Part shown: positions 20,627 through 31,200 of the stretch, in pieces
Numbering within the stretch: position 1 is the first letter of the stretch
How the letters are laid out: each line of letters starts with the position of its first letter
From: Pyropia haitanensis
Taxonomy: Eukaryota > Rhodophyta > Bangiophyceae > Bangiales > Bangiaceae
Direction of reading: 5' to 3'
DNA: 64,000 nt
Assembly (NCBI GenBank): GCA_008729055.1
Contig: SDUX01000004.1
Coordinates: forward strand, 4,143,966-4,207,965
Position numbers and translations under genes: made by a program
The notes under the pieces: model-generated
Seen by the model: only the letters and a program-made list of their open reading frames with translations
The model's database searches: none
Told to the model about the DNA's origin: nothing

Positions 20627-22453
20627 CTAAACCGCCACCGGCGGGCGCCCCCCCCGCAGCCGCAACAACCGGCGCGCGCGGCAGCTGGTCCCCCCCCCCT
20701 GCGCGTCGTTCCGCCCCCCCGCCCCCGTATCATACATCTCGCGCCCCGCCGCGACAAACGCGTCGCGCACCGCCGCGGCCGCCGTCGGCGACAGCGGCGC
20801 CCCCCCCGCGACCGCCGCCGGCGCGCCCGCCCCCGGGATCGGCTCGATGGCCTCCCCCGCGAGCACCGCCCGCAGCTGCCGCCCCTGCAGCTGCACCCCC
20901 CGGTGTTTTGCGTGCGCCGCCATGGCCTTGCCCACAATCCCGACCGCATCCGCGTCGAGCAGGGGGGGGCGGCGCGACGGGTCGAGCGCGATGCACTGCA
21001 GCAGCGCAGTTGCTTGCTCCGCGATCGACGCGTCGTCGGGAAAGGCCACGATCGCGCCGAGGGCGGTGCTGACCGCGCCGCCGACCATCGCCTGCGTGGC
21101 GTTGGCATCGCTGCCCTCACACAGCGCGCGGAGGACGCGGCATGCGTGCTCCGTGACGCCCGCCGCCGCCTGGTGGCGGCCCGCCACGGCCCGCACGGCG
21201 GCGACGGCGCGGAGCATGCCCGCGCGCTCCTGGTTGGCGGCGTGCCCGAAAATCGCGTTGCCGAGCGCGAGGAACGCCGACTCGACCGCCCGCGGCCCGG
21301 ACAAGGGGGTGGAGAGCGCGCCGACAAGCAGGTCTACCCCGCCCGCCGCGGCGACGCGGTCCCGGTTCTCAGGCAGGAAGCACAGGTAGCGCAGCGCCGC
21401 GACGCCTTTTTCCACCACCGCCCCGCCCGATGGGGGCGCCTTCATCGCCCGCACCACCGCCTCGACGCCGCCAATGCGACCGACTTCGAGCGGCGCGCCC
21501 TCCCCCGCCGCGGCCACGTGGCGGAAGATGCCCACCGCGTCATCGGCAACGGTGGCGGAATCTGGGTAGGCGGCGAGGAGGGTGAGCGCCGCGCGCACGC
21601 CACCTGCCGCGAGGATGGGCGCCCGGTTGGCTTCCTTGACGTTGGACAGGTTGTCAAGCGCGACGCAGCTCTGGTGTGCCACCTCCCGCTCCCGGGAGCC
21701 GTGGTTGACAATCGCCCCGACGAGCGCCTCGATGACGCGGCAGCCGCCGACGCCGGCCCGGTCCGCGTTGGCGTCGGCCTTGTACAGCAGGTTGCGAAGG
21801 GCGAGGCTGCCCCGCGCCGCGAAGGGCTGGTAGTCGGGGTGGCGGAGCATCGCGCCCGCGATTGCGTCGAGGCCGCCCGCCACGCCAACGCGGTCCTTGG
21901 CGGCGGCGGAGCCAAAGGTCAGGTTGGACAGCACCAGACAGCCGTGGCTCGCCAGCCGCGCGTCGGCGGCAAAGGCGCCCATCGCAGCAACGACGCTCTC
22001 AATGCCGCCGCCGTCAACAATCGCTTCGCGGTGGGCGGCGGTCTGCGTCAGGTTGCGGAGCGCCTTGATTGCCAACGTTGTCGCCGCGACGCCAGTCGTC
22101 GCGCCCGGTGGGGGTGGCGACAGCGCCGCCGCGGCGGCCGCCGCGACCAGCGCGGCGAGGCAGGCGAGCACCGCCGCGACGCCGTCGGCGGCGAGCACCT
22201 CGTCCGCGGCGGCGGCGTCGTGAATAGTGAGCGCGAGGAGTACGCGGCACGCCGCGTCCACGACCGCCGGCGCGCCTGGGTGCGTGCGCAGCGGCGCGAC
22301 GACGGCCTTGATGCCGCCCTGCGCGCGGAAAATTTCCACCGTCACCGCAAGGGTGCCGACAAAGACGCGCAGCGCGTTGGTCGACCGCACCGTCGAGGAG
22401 AGGTGGAGGGAGCGCATCGACGAGCCGCCGCCATCGCCGCCCAGCCGCGCCAT
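20627..22453 (-). CDS. Armadillo (ARM) repeat protein, intact copy, 608 aa
   Basis: ARM repeats form a right-handed superhelix used for protein binding, so a scaffold or adaptor role is likely; the partner is unknown. From the ATG at 22,453 the protein has a short Gly/Ser-rich start, then tandem ~42-residue repeats from about residue 30 to 495. Typical signatures include ALRNLTQ, GCLVLSNL, LALRNLLYKAD, SCVALDNLSN and VRAMKAP, with HPD/YPD turns and GG between helices. An Ala/Gly-rich, then Arg-rich tail ends at 20,627. No catalytic domain, signal peptide or membrane segment is seen. It is convergent with the MCM4 fragment, about 220 bp away. The frame is open upstream to a TGA at 22,600-22,598, and the only start between them is GTG, so the first ATG was chosen. 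The true 5' end may lie further upstream through splicing. Confidence 0.8.
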   Translation of the reverse strand: MARLGGDGGGSSMRSLHLSSTVRSTNALRVFVGTLAVTVEIFRAQGGIKAVVAPLRTHPGAPAVVDAACRVLLALTIHDAAAADEVLAADGVAAVLACLAALVAAAAAAALSPPPPGATTGVAATTLAIKALRNLTQTAAHREAIVDGGGIESVVAAMGAFAADARLASHGCLVLSNLTFGSAAAKDRVGVAGGLDAIAGAMLRHPDYQPFAARGSLALRNLLYKADANADRAGVGGCRVIEALVGAIVNHGSREREVAHQSCVALDNLSNVKEANRAPILAAGGVRAALTLLAAYPDSATVADDAVGIFRHVAAAGEGAPLEVGRIGGVEAVVRAMKAPPSGGAVVEKGVAALRYLCFLPENRDRVAAAGGVDLLVGALSTPLSGPRAVESAFLALGNAIFGHAANQERAGMLRAVAAVRAVAGRHQAAAGVTEHACRVLRALCEGSDANATQAMVGGAVSTALGAIVAFPDDASIAEQATALLQCIALDPSRRPPLLDADAVGIVGKAMAAHAKHRGVQLQGRQLRAVLAGEAIEPIPGAGAPAAVAGGAPLSPTAAAAVRDAFVAAGREMYDTGAGGRNDAQGGGTSCRARRLLRLRGGRPPVAV

Positions 22454-22954
22454 GCTGCCCGAGCGGGGGGGGCCGCCGCCGGCGGCGGCGACAAAGCTGG
22501 ACGACTTGGAAAACGTGCCGAGCCGGCGGATGCTCCGGCTGGCGCGCGACGACGACGGGCCGTCGGCACCCGCACCGCCACCACCGCTGTCCACCCCTCA
22601 GCCGCTCCTACCGCCGCCCGCGGGCGCGCCCTCCTTGTCCACCGCGGCAAGCAGGTCCACCGCCGCACCGCGCGCCTGGAGGGTCACCTCCGCCACCCAC
22701 GCCGACTGGCCGCCACTCGCCTTGGCCGCGACCGAGCCCCCACCATCGGCCGACGCGCCGCCGCCGCCGCCGCTGCCGCTGCCACCACCGCCGCTGCCAC
22801 TGCGGCCGGCGCTGCCGCTGCCGAGCGAGCCGGAAGGGGAGACGGCCAGGTGGACGCCCACGGGGGACGCCGCTCCGCCGCCGGCTGCCGCCTTGGCCGC
22901 CCCATCCCGCGAGCTGGGCAGCGTCGGGTCACAGGGCAGGTCCGCCGACACCAT
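22454..22954 (-). pseudogene. In-frame upstream extension of the ARM gene, interrupted by one TGA
   Basis: From the ATG at 22,954 a 118-codon frame (MVSADLPCDPTLPSS at the start, a Gly/Ser-rich middle, and VTLQARGAAVDLLAAVDKEG near its end) runs to TGA at 22,600-22,598. It is in the same frame as the ARM protein, which continues with Gly/Ser and SRASRSIRRLGTFSKSS. The composition looks coding, so the two may belong to one protein. The TGA is present in both duplicates, so it is not a random base error in one copy. A GT...AG pair around it would remove only 25 bp and change frame. Alternatives are an unrecognised intron, a true upstream ORF, or an ancestral nonsense mutation. Confidence 0.35.
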
Positions 22955-24010
22955 GCCCGTCGGCCAAAGTATGGCACCGCAGTCGGGCGGGTGGCCGTCG
23001 CCCGCAACCAACGCCTGGCCGCTGCCGGCAACCGCGCTTGGCCACGCCCGCCGGCCGCGTCTACCAGCCGCCGCCTAGCCGGCGCTGCCACGCGGGCGGG
23101 CAAGCTCCCGCGCGGCGGGGGGAAAGAAGGACCTACGCCAACGCGGGAGAACGGCGCCCACGTACGGCAACTGGGAGCGCCCGCCTACACGCCGGCGCGC
23201 GGCGGGCGGACCGACCGGCACGCGCGGCGGGACGACACACTCGCAGCGTCGGGCGCACAGCGCGTGACGGGGCGCGGGTCGGCGGCGCGCCACAAGATCT
23301 ACCCGCGCCTGCGGCGCCGCCGCGACTTGCTGGCGCGCCCGCGGCCGACGCACGCGCCGGCAGCCGCGCGGGCGGCCTGCTCGGCGGGGTCGCAGTCGGC
23401 CTCCCCCGCCGTCTCCCCCACGCCCGCCCCCTCCCCTCCCCACTCCGCCCACCGCAAACGCCAACGTCGCCGCTCCCAGCCAGTCGGTGTGGCTCCGCCA
23501 TACACCGTCAAGCGCTGAACGCAGCCACAAAGAAAGAGCAACACACCAGGCGGAGGGTCAGGGCGGGCACCCGTCGGCCGGTGGTGGGCCACCGGCGGCA
23601 GCGCCGGCGGCGGCGCCCGCCGGGCTCGGCAGCAGCAGCGCGTCATCACGGCGGTGACGCCATGAGTGGGAGTGGGCGAGACCACTCGCCGCGGGCGGCG
23701 GGGGAGGATGGGGAGAGGTGGATGAGCAGCGGGGAGATGGCAACCGCCAACACGGGCACCCTCTCGCCGTGAGCGACCGCACTCGCGCCCGGCCGCCGGC
23801 ACAAAGCGAGGCGCAGCGCAAACTCATGAAGCACAGACAGATCCGGTCGGAAAATTGAAAACGGGCCAACCTTTTTCGGAAAGACCCGGAACGATGGTCG
23901 AGAACCAGAGTGTCCCCCGCGCGCCCACTCGCCAGGGTTGCAAGATTTCAGTGAAATCATGCTCGGAAGCTATGATTCCATTAAAATTATCGTTCGTGTC
24001 AGTTTATAAT
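22955..24010. other. Upstream region of the ARM gene; no separate gene identified
   Basis: Minus-strand frames here contain short plausible peptides, for example one ending at 23,558 and another ending near 23,300, but none continues into the ARM frame without splicing. A pyrimidine-rich CTTTCTTTGTGGCTGCGTTCAG-type tract (minus strand, ending at about 23,515) resembles a splice acceptor, so 5' exons of the ARM gene may lie here. The composition turns AT-richer from 23,840, including TTAAAATTAT and TTTATAATTATAG near 23,980-24,015, a candidate promoter for minus-strand transcription. Confidence 0.3.
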
Positions 24011-24242
24011 TATAGAAACCATGAATGCTGCCACGTGTAGATGCAGCCCCCAGTTCGAAGCACCAATGTTGTCGAGACCAGGTGGTGGCAAGCACCGCCA
24101 CGCGTTCGCTGGAGAGATGGATAGAACACCGTGCGTATCTCATGTCTGCCTCTGCCAGAAGAACCCCGCCTTGCTTGACTGTATGGACACTCAGACTACC
24201 GAGAGGCCCTGTCAAGCGGCTGGCACTCTCCGCGATTCTCTC

Positions 24243-24660
24243 CTCTGCGGTGAGGCACTGCCCCACTTGCAGGCGGTGGCTGTCAAGGTTATGGCTGCCT
24301 TTCGGCGTTGCGGCCGGAGAGATGTCGTTCTCCAACGCGTCCAATATTCAGAGCAAGCTGCGCACGAAGCTGTCGTACACCACCCTCCACAAGCTGCTCT
24401 ACATTTACTTCCACTAGCGCGAGCTACCAGACCACGTAAACATGCCTGCCCGTGGCTCCTCGGAGCTCGGGTTGCACCATGTCGAGCTGGAAGAGGTCGC
24501 AGATGAGCCAGAGGACGTAGAAGACGATGAGCGGGAGGGCAGTGGTGGGGAGGGAAGTGGAGAGGAAGACGTGTGGAACGATGAAAGTGCTGGGGAGGAT
24601 CGCGAGGAGGACCTGCTGGAACGGGCCACTCGAATCTCGACTCAGCAGTCTAATAAATAG
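24243..24660 (+). mobile_element. hAT transposase relic: C-terminal dimerisation domain and acidic tail
   Basis: The plus strand reads a helix ending PHLQAVAVKVMA, then (after a frameshift between about 24,300 and 24,340) MSFSNASNIQSKLRTKLSY and TTLHKLLYIYF, the conserved core of the hAT C-terminal dimerisation domain. A TAG at 24,415-24,417 interrupts it. The same frame then continues RELPDHVNMPARG into a strongly acidic tail ending at TAG 24,658-24,660. The zinc-finger and catalytic parts are not recognisable upstream, so this is a dead 3' remnant with at least one frameshift and one nonsense codon. The first 75 bp recur at the right edge of the window. Confidence 0.6.
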
Positions 24661-24904
24661 CTGCCGGCGCAGCGCACGTCAGACGGATGTCGCGGCTGAG
24701 CAGCGCTGCGGCGGCGGCGGCCGCTGTCGTGGTTGAGGCTAGGAGGTCCTCCTCCTGCAGCTTGCCGCGTCTGCAGGCGGACCGCATCTGCCGCCGCACA
24801 CGGCCTTACGTGTGCCCGTACGGCGCGACAGGCTTCACTACGTGCTGTCACATGCTGTCCTGCGATCGGGTGCCCGATCCAACCTCGAAGATCGAGACAC
24901 GTGG

Positions 24905-25130
24905 CGGTCTCGTTCATAATTAAGGATATGCCTCCCATGAGTATGATAATTTCAACAAAGTTTGGGACAGAAGTATAGTAATATAACTAACGCCGTCACC
25001 ACACTGCCACCAGGATTGGCAGACTCAATGCCAATCTCTTCTGGACGATTGAATTCAATGCCAATTCAATGAAGTGAACAACGTTGAATGGTTGAATACT
25101 TATACGATGCATCTTGTGTAATTGTCTCCT
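24905..25130. other. AT-rich island with nested inverted and direct repeats
   Basis: This is the most AT-rich stretch in the window. GATTGGCA (25,014-25,021) and TGCCAATC (25,029-25,036) form a perfect 8-bp inverted repeat with a 7-nt loop. ATTGAATTCAAT (25,048-25,059) is a 12-bp palindrome. TCAATGCCAAT occurs twice exactly 30 bp apart (25,025-25,035 and 25,055-25,065). There are thus three CCAAT/ATTGG pentamers within about 50 bp. It could be a subterminal region of the hAT element or a promoter facing the long satellite. No target-site duplication was found. Confidence 0.4.
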
Positions 25131-25279
25131 GGAGTGGCGGACTGTCGGGTGTGCTCCCGCCACTTACTACCACTTGTCCGTGACCCGCCAACAGCGAGGT
25201 CCTGCGTCAATAGAGATTACGGGTGCACGGCGGCCCGCCGGCCCCCCGCGCGAACGAGCCGACGCCCCGCGGCCGGCAC
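25131..25279. other. Junction sequence left of the long satellite
   Basis: Single-copy sequence with no counterpart left of the short array at 7,700. It becomes GC-rich from about 25,225 and enters the satellite mid-unit near 25,280. This places one duplication breakpoint inside or at the edge of the array. Confidence 0.5.
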
Positions 25280-28200
25280 AGGGGGAGCTGCCGGCGGCGG
25301 GGGGCGGCGCCAAAAGTACGCCGGGCCCGCCCCCAAGAGGAAGACGACGCCGCCGGCAGGGGGGAGCTGCCGCGGCGGGGGGGGCGGGCGGCGCGAAAAG
25401 ACGGCCGGCGCGGGGGCCCCCGCGAGGAAAACGACGCCGCCCGGCGGCAGGGGGGGAGCTGCCGGCGGCGGGGGGCGGCGCCAAAAGTACGCCGGCGCCG
25501 CCCCCGCGAGGAAGACGACGCCGCCGGCAGGGGGGAGCTGCCGGCGGCGGGGGGGCGGCGCCAAAAGTAGGCCGGCGCCGCCCCCCGCGAGGAAGACGAC
25601 GCCGCCGGCAGGGGGGAGCTGCCGGCGGCGGGGGGGCGGCGCCAAAAGTACGCCGGCGCCGCCCCCCGCGAGGAAGACGACGCCGCCGGCAGGGGGAGCT
25701 GCCGGCGGCGGGGGGGCGGCGCCAAAAGTACGCCGGCGCCGCCCCCCGCGAGGAAGACGACGCCGCCGGCAGGGGGGAGCTGCCGGCGGCGGGGGGGCGG
25801 CGCCAAAAGTACGCCGGCGCCGCCCCCCGCGAGGAAGACGACGCCGCCGGCAGGGGGGAGCTGCCGGCGGCGGGGGGGCGGCGCCAAAAGTAGCCGGCGC
25901 CGCCCCCGCGAGGAAGACGACGCCGCCGGCAGGGGGGAGCTGCCGGCGGCGGGGGGGCGGCGCCAAAAGTACGCCGGCGCCGCCCCCCGCGAGGAAGACG
26001 ACGCCGCCGGCAGGGGGGAGCTGCCGGCGGCGGGGGGGCGGCGCCAAAAGTACGCCGGCGCCGCCCCCCGCGAGGAAGACGACGCCGCCGGCAGGGGGGA
26101 GCTGCCGGCGGCGGGGGGGCGGCGCCAAAAGTACGCCGGCGCCGCCCCCCGCGAGGAAGACGACGCCGCCGGCAGGGGGGAGCTGCCGGCGGCGGGGGGG
26201 CGGCGCCAAAAGTACGCCGGCGCCGCCCCCCGCGAGGAAGACGACGCCGCCGGCAGGGGGGAGCTGCCGGCGGCGGGGGGGCGGCGCCAAAAGTACGCCG
26301 GCGCCGCCCCCGCGAGGAAGACGACGCCGCCGGCAGGGGGGAGCTGCCGGCGGCGGGGGGGCGGCGCCAAAAGTACGCCGGCGCCGCCCCCGCGAGGAAG
26401 ACGACGCCGCCGGCAGGGGGGAGCTGCCGGCGGCGGGGGGGCGGCGCCAAAAGTAGCCGGCGCCGCCCCCCGCGAGGAAGACGACGCCGCCGGCAGGGGG
26501 GAGCTGCCGGCGGCGGGGGGGCGGCGCCAAAAGTACGCCGGCGCCGCCCCCGCGAGGAAGACGACGCCGCCGGCAGGGGGGAGCTGCCGGCGGCGGGGGG
26601 GCGGCGCCAAAAGTACGCCGGCGCCGCCCCCGCGAGGAAGACGACGCCGCCGGCAGGGGGGAGCTGCCGGCGGCGGGGGGGCGGCGCCAAAAGTACGCCG
26701 GCGCCGCCCCCGCGAGGAAGACGACGCCGCCGGCAGGGGGGAGCTGCCGGCGGCGGGGGGGCGGCGCCAAAAGTACGCCGGCGCCGCCCCCGCGAGGAAG
26801 ACGACGCCGCCGGCAGGGGGGAGCTGCCGGCGGCGGGGGGGCGGCGCCAAAAGTACGCCGGCGCCGCCCCCGCGAGGAAGACGACGCCGCCGGCAGGGGG
26901 GAGCTGCCGGCGGCGGGGGGGCGGCGCCAAAAGTACGCCGGCGCCGCCCCCGCGAGGAAGACGACGCCGCCGGCAGGGGGGAGCTGCCGGCGGCGGGGGG
27001 GCGGCGCCAAAAGTACGCCGGCGCCGCCCCCGCGAGGAAGACGACGCCGCCGGCAGGGGGGAGCTGCCGGCGGCGGGGGGGCGGCGCCAAAAGTACGCCG
27101 GCGCCGCCCCCGCGAGGAAGACGACGCCGCCGGCAGGGGGGAGCTGCCGGCGGCGGGGGGGCGGCGCCAAAAGTACGCCGGCGCCGCCCCCGCGAGGAAG
27201 ACGACGCCGCCGGCAGGGGGGAGCTGCCGGCGGCGGGGGGGCGGCGCCAAAAGTACGCCGGCGCCGCCCCCGCGAGGAAGACGACGCCGCCGGCAGGGGG
27301 GAGCTGCCGGCGGCGGGGGGGCGGCGCCAAAAGTACGCCGGCGCCGCCCCCCGCGAGGAAGACGACGCCGCCGGCAGGGGGGAGCTGCCGGCGGCGGGGG
27401 GGCGGCGCCAAAAGTACGCCGGCGCCGCCCCCGCGAGGAAGACGACGCCGCCGGCAGGGGGGAGCTGCCGGCGGCGGGGGGGCGGCGCCAAAAGTAGCCG
27501 GCGCCGCCCCCCGCGAGGAAGACGACGCCGCCGGCAGGGGGGAGCTGCCGGCGGCGGGGGGGCGGCGCCAAAAGTACGCCGGCGCCGCCCCCGCGAGGAA
27601 GACGACGCCGCCGGCAGGGGGGAGCTGCCGGCGGCGGGGGGGCGGCGCCAAAAGTACGCCGGCGCCGCCCCCCGCGAGGAAGACGACGCCGCCGGCAGGG
27701 GGGAGCTGCCGGCGGCGGGGGGGCGGCGCCAAAAGTACGCCGGCGCCGCCCCCGCGAGGAAGACGACGCCGCCGGCAGGGGGGAGCTGCCGGCGGCGGGG
27801 GGGCGGCGCCAAAAGTACGCCGGCGCCGCCCCCGCGAGGAAGACGACGCCGCCGGCAGGGGGGAGCTGCCGGCGGCGGGGGGGCGGCGCCAAAAGTACGC
27901 CGGCGCCGCCCCCGCGAGGAAGACGACGCCGCCGGCAGGGGGGAGCTGCCGGCGGCGGGGGGGCGGCGCCAAAAGTAGCCGGCGCCGCCCCCGCGAGGAA
28001 GACGACGCCGCCGGCAGGGGGGAGCTGCCGGCGGCGGGGGGGCGGCGCCAAAAGTACGCCGGCGCCGCCCCCGCGAGGAAGACGACGCCGCCGGCAGGGG
28101 GGAGCTGCCGGCGGCGGGGGGGCGGCGCCAAAAGTAGCCGGCGCCGCCCCCGCGAGGAAGACGACGCCGCCGGCAGGGGGGAGCTGCCGGCGGCGGGGGG

Positions 28201-31200
28201 GCGGCGCCAAAAGTAGCCGGCGCCGCCCCCGCGAGGAAGACGACGCCGCCGGCAGGGGGGAGCTGCCGGCGGCGGGGGGGCGGCGCCAAAAGTACGCCGG
28301 CGCCGCCCCCGCGAGGAAGACGACGCCGCCGGCAGGGGGGAGCTGCCGGCGGCGGGGGGGCGGCGCCAAAAGTACGCCGGCGCCGCCCCCGCGAGGAAGA
28401 CGACGCCGCCGGCAGGGGGGAGCTGCCGGCGGCGGGGGGGCGGCGCCAAAAGTACGCCGCGCCGCCCCCGCGAGGAAGACGACGCCGCCGGCAGGGGGGA
28501 GCTGCCGGCGGCGGGGGGGCGGCGCCAAAAGTAGCGCGCCGCCCCCGCGAGGAAGACGACGCCGCCGGCAGGGGGGAGCTGCCGGCGGCGGGGGGGCGGC
28601 GCCAAAAGTACGCAGGCGCCGCCCCCCGCGAGGAAGACGACGCCGCCGGCAGGGGGGAGCTGCCGGCGGCGGGGGGGCGGCGCCAAAAGTAGGCCGGCGC
28701 CGCCCCCGCGAGGAAGACGACGCCGCCGGCAGGGGGGAGCTGCCGGCGGCGGGGGGGCGGCGCCAAAAGTACGCCGGCGCCGCCCCCCGCGAGGAAGACG
28801 ACGCCGCCGGCAGGGGGGAGCTGCCGGCGGCGGGGGGGCGGCGCCAAAAGTAGCCGGCGCCGCCCCCGCGAGGAAGACGACGCCGCCGGCAGGGGGGAGC
28901 TGCCGGCGGCGGGGGGCGGCGCCAAAAGTACGCCGGCGCCGCCCCCGCGAGGAAGACGACGCCGCCGGCAGGGGGGAGCTGCCGGCGGCGGGGGGGCGGC
29001 GCCAAAAGTACGCCGGCGCCGCCCCCCGCGAGGAAGACGACGCCGCCGGCAGGGGGGAGCTGCCGGCGGCGGGGGGGCGGCGCCAAAAGTAGCCGGCGCC
29101 GCCCCCGCGAGGAAGACGACGCCGCCGGCAGGGGGGAGCTGCCGGCGGCGGGGGGGCGGCGCCAAAAGTACGCCGGCGCCGCCCCCGCGAGGAAGACGAC
29201 GCCGCCGGCAGGGGGGAGCTGCCGGCGGCGGGGGGGCGGCGCCAAAAGTAGGCCGGCGCCGCCCCCCGCGAGGAAGACGACGCCGCCGGCAGGGGGGAGC
29301 TGCCGGCGGCGGGGGGGCGGCGCCAAAAGTACGCCGGCGCCGCCCCCGCGAGGAAGACGACGCCGCCGGCAGGGGGGAGCTGCCGGCGGCGGGGGGGCGG
29401 CGCCAAAAGTAGCCGGCGCCGCCCCCGCGAGGAAGACGACGCCGCCGGCAGGGGGGAGCTGCCGGCGGCGGGGGGGCGGCGCCAAAAGTAGCCGGCGCCG
29501 CCCCCGCGAGGAAGACGACGCCGCCGGCAGGGGGGAGCTGCCGGCGGCGGGGGGGCGGCGCCAAAAGTACGCAGGCGCCGCCCCCGCGAGGAAGACGACG
29601 CCGCCGGCAGGGGGGAGCTGCCGGCGGCGGGGGGGCGGCGCCAAAAGTACGCCGGCGCCGCCCCCGCGAGGAAGACGACGCCGCCGGCAGGGGGGAGCTG
29701 CCGGCGGCGGGGGGGCGGCGCCAAAAGTACGCCGGCGCCGCCCCCCGCGAGGAAGACGACGCCGCCGGCAGGGGGGAGCTGCCGGCGGCGGGGGGGCGGC
29801 GCCAAAAGTAGCGGCGCCGCCCCCGCGAGGAAGACGACGCCGCCGGCAGGGGGAGCTGCCGGCGGCGGGGGGGCGGCGCCAAAAGTAGCGGCGCCGCCCC
29901 CGCGAGGAAGACGACGCCGCCGGCAGGGGGGAGCTGCCGGCGGCGGGGGGGCGGCGCCAAAAGTACGCCGGCGCCGCCCCCCGCGAGGAAGACGACGCCG
30001 CCGGCAGGGGGGAGCTGCCGGCGGCGGGGGGGCGGCGCCAAAAGTACGCGGCGCCGCCCCCGCGAGGAAGACGACGCCGCCGGCAGGGGGGAGCTGCCGG
30101 CGGCGGGGGGGCGGCGCCAAAAGTACGCCGGCGCCGCCCCGCGAGGAAGACGACGCCGCCGGCAGGGGGGAGCTGCCGGCGGCGGGGGGGCGGCGCCAAA
30201 AGTACGCCGGCGCCGCCCCCGCGAGGAAGACGACGCCGCCGGCAGGGGGGAGCTGCCGGCGGCGGGGGGCGGCGCCAAAAGTACGCCGGCGCCGCCCCCG
30301 CGAGGAAGACGACGCCGCCGGCAGGGGGGAGCTGCCGGCGGCGGGGGGGCGGCGCCAAAGTACGCCGCGCCGCCCCCGCGAGGAAGACGACGCCGCCGGC
30401 AGGGGGGCGCGGCGGCGGGGGGCGGCGCCAAAGTACCGCGCCGCCCCCGCGAGGAAGACGACGCCGCCGGCAGGGGGGAGCTGCCGGCGGCGGGGGGGCG
30501 GCGCCAAAAGTACGCCGGCGCCGCCCCCCGCGAGGAAGACGACGCCGCCGGCAGGGGGGAGCTGCCGGCGGCGGGGGGGCGGCGCCAAAAGTACGCCGCG
30601 CCGCCCCCGCGAGGAAGACGACGCCGCCGGCAGGGGGGAGCTGCCGGCGGCGGGGGGGCGGCGCCAAAAGTAGGCAGGCGCCGCCCCCCGCGAGGAAGAC
30701 GACGCCGCCGGCAGGGGGGAGCTGCCGGCGGCGGGGGGGCGGCGCCAAAAGTACGCAGGCGCCGCCCCCGCGAGGAAGACGACGCCGCCGGCAGGGGGGA
30801 GCTGCCGGCGGCGGGGGGGCGGCGCCAAAAGTAGGCAGGCCCGCCCCCCGCGAGGAAGACGACGCCGCCGGCAGGGGGGAGCTGCCGGCGGCGGGGGGGC
30901 GGCGCCAAAAGTACGCGGCGCCGCCCCCCGCGAGGAAGACGACGCCGCCGGCAGGGGGGAGCTGCCGGCGGCGGGGGGGCGGCGCCAAAAGTACGCCGGC
31001 GCCGCCCCCGCGAGGAAGACGACGCCGCCGGCAGGGGGGAGCTGCCGGCGGCGGGGGGCGGCGCCAAAAGTACGCCGGCGCCGCCCCCCGCGAGGAAGAC
31101 GACGCCGCCGGCAGGGGGGAGCTGCCGGCGGCGGGGGGGCGGCGCCAAAAGTACGCCGGCGCCGCCCCCGCGAGGAAGACGACGCCGCCGGCAGGGGGGA

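Larger units (their letters stand above)
7703..24317 (+). repeat. Segmental duplication, copy A
   Basis: The order of elements in this interval (81 bp satellite, diverged repeats, promoter-like islands, GGC higher-order repeat, MCM4 fragment, armadillo gene, hAT relic) recurs in the same orientation at 25,280-64,000. The single-copy parts are nearly identical by eye, for example 9,420-9,600 with 42,395-42,575 and 20,580-22,600 with 60,270-62,290. The left breakpoint falls inside the satellite: sequence left of 7,700 does not match sequence left of 25,280. The right end shown is simply where the window cuts copy B. Confidence 0.9.

Noticed and set aside
22598..23011. 137-codon minus frame starting upstream of the ATG at 22,954
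   Set aside because: The apparent start is TTG. Only the part from the ATG at 22,954 was kept, as a possible extension of the ARM gene.
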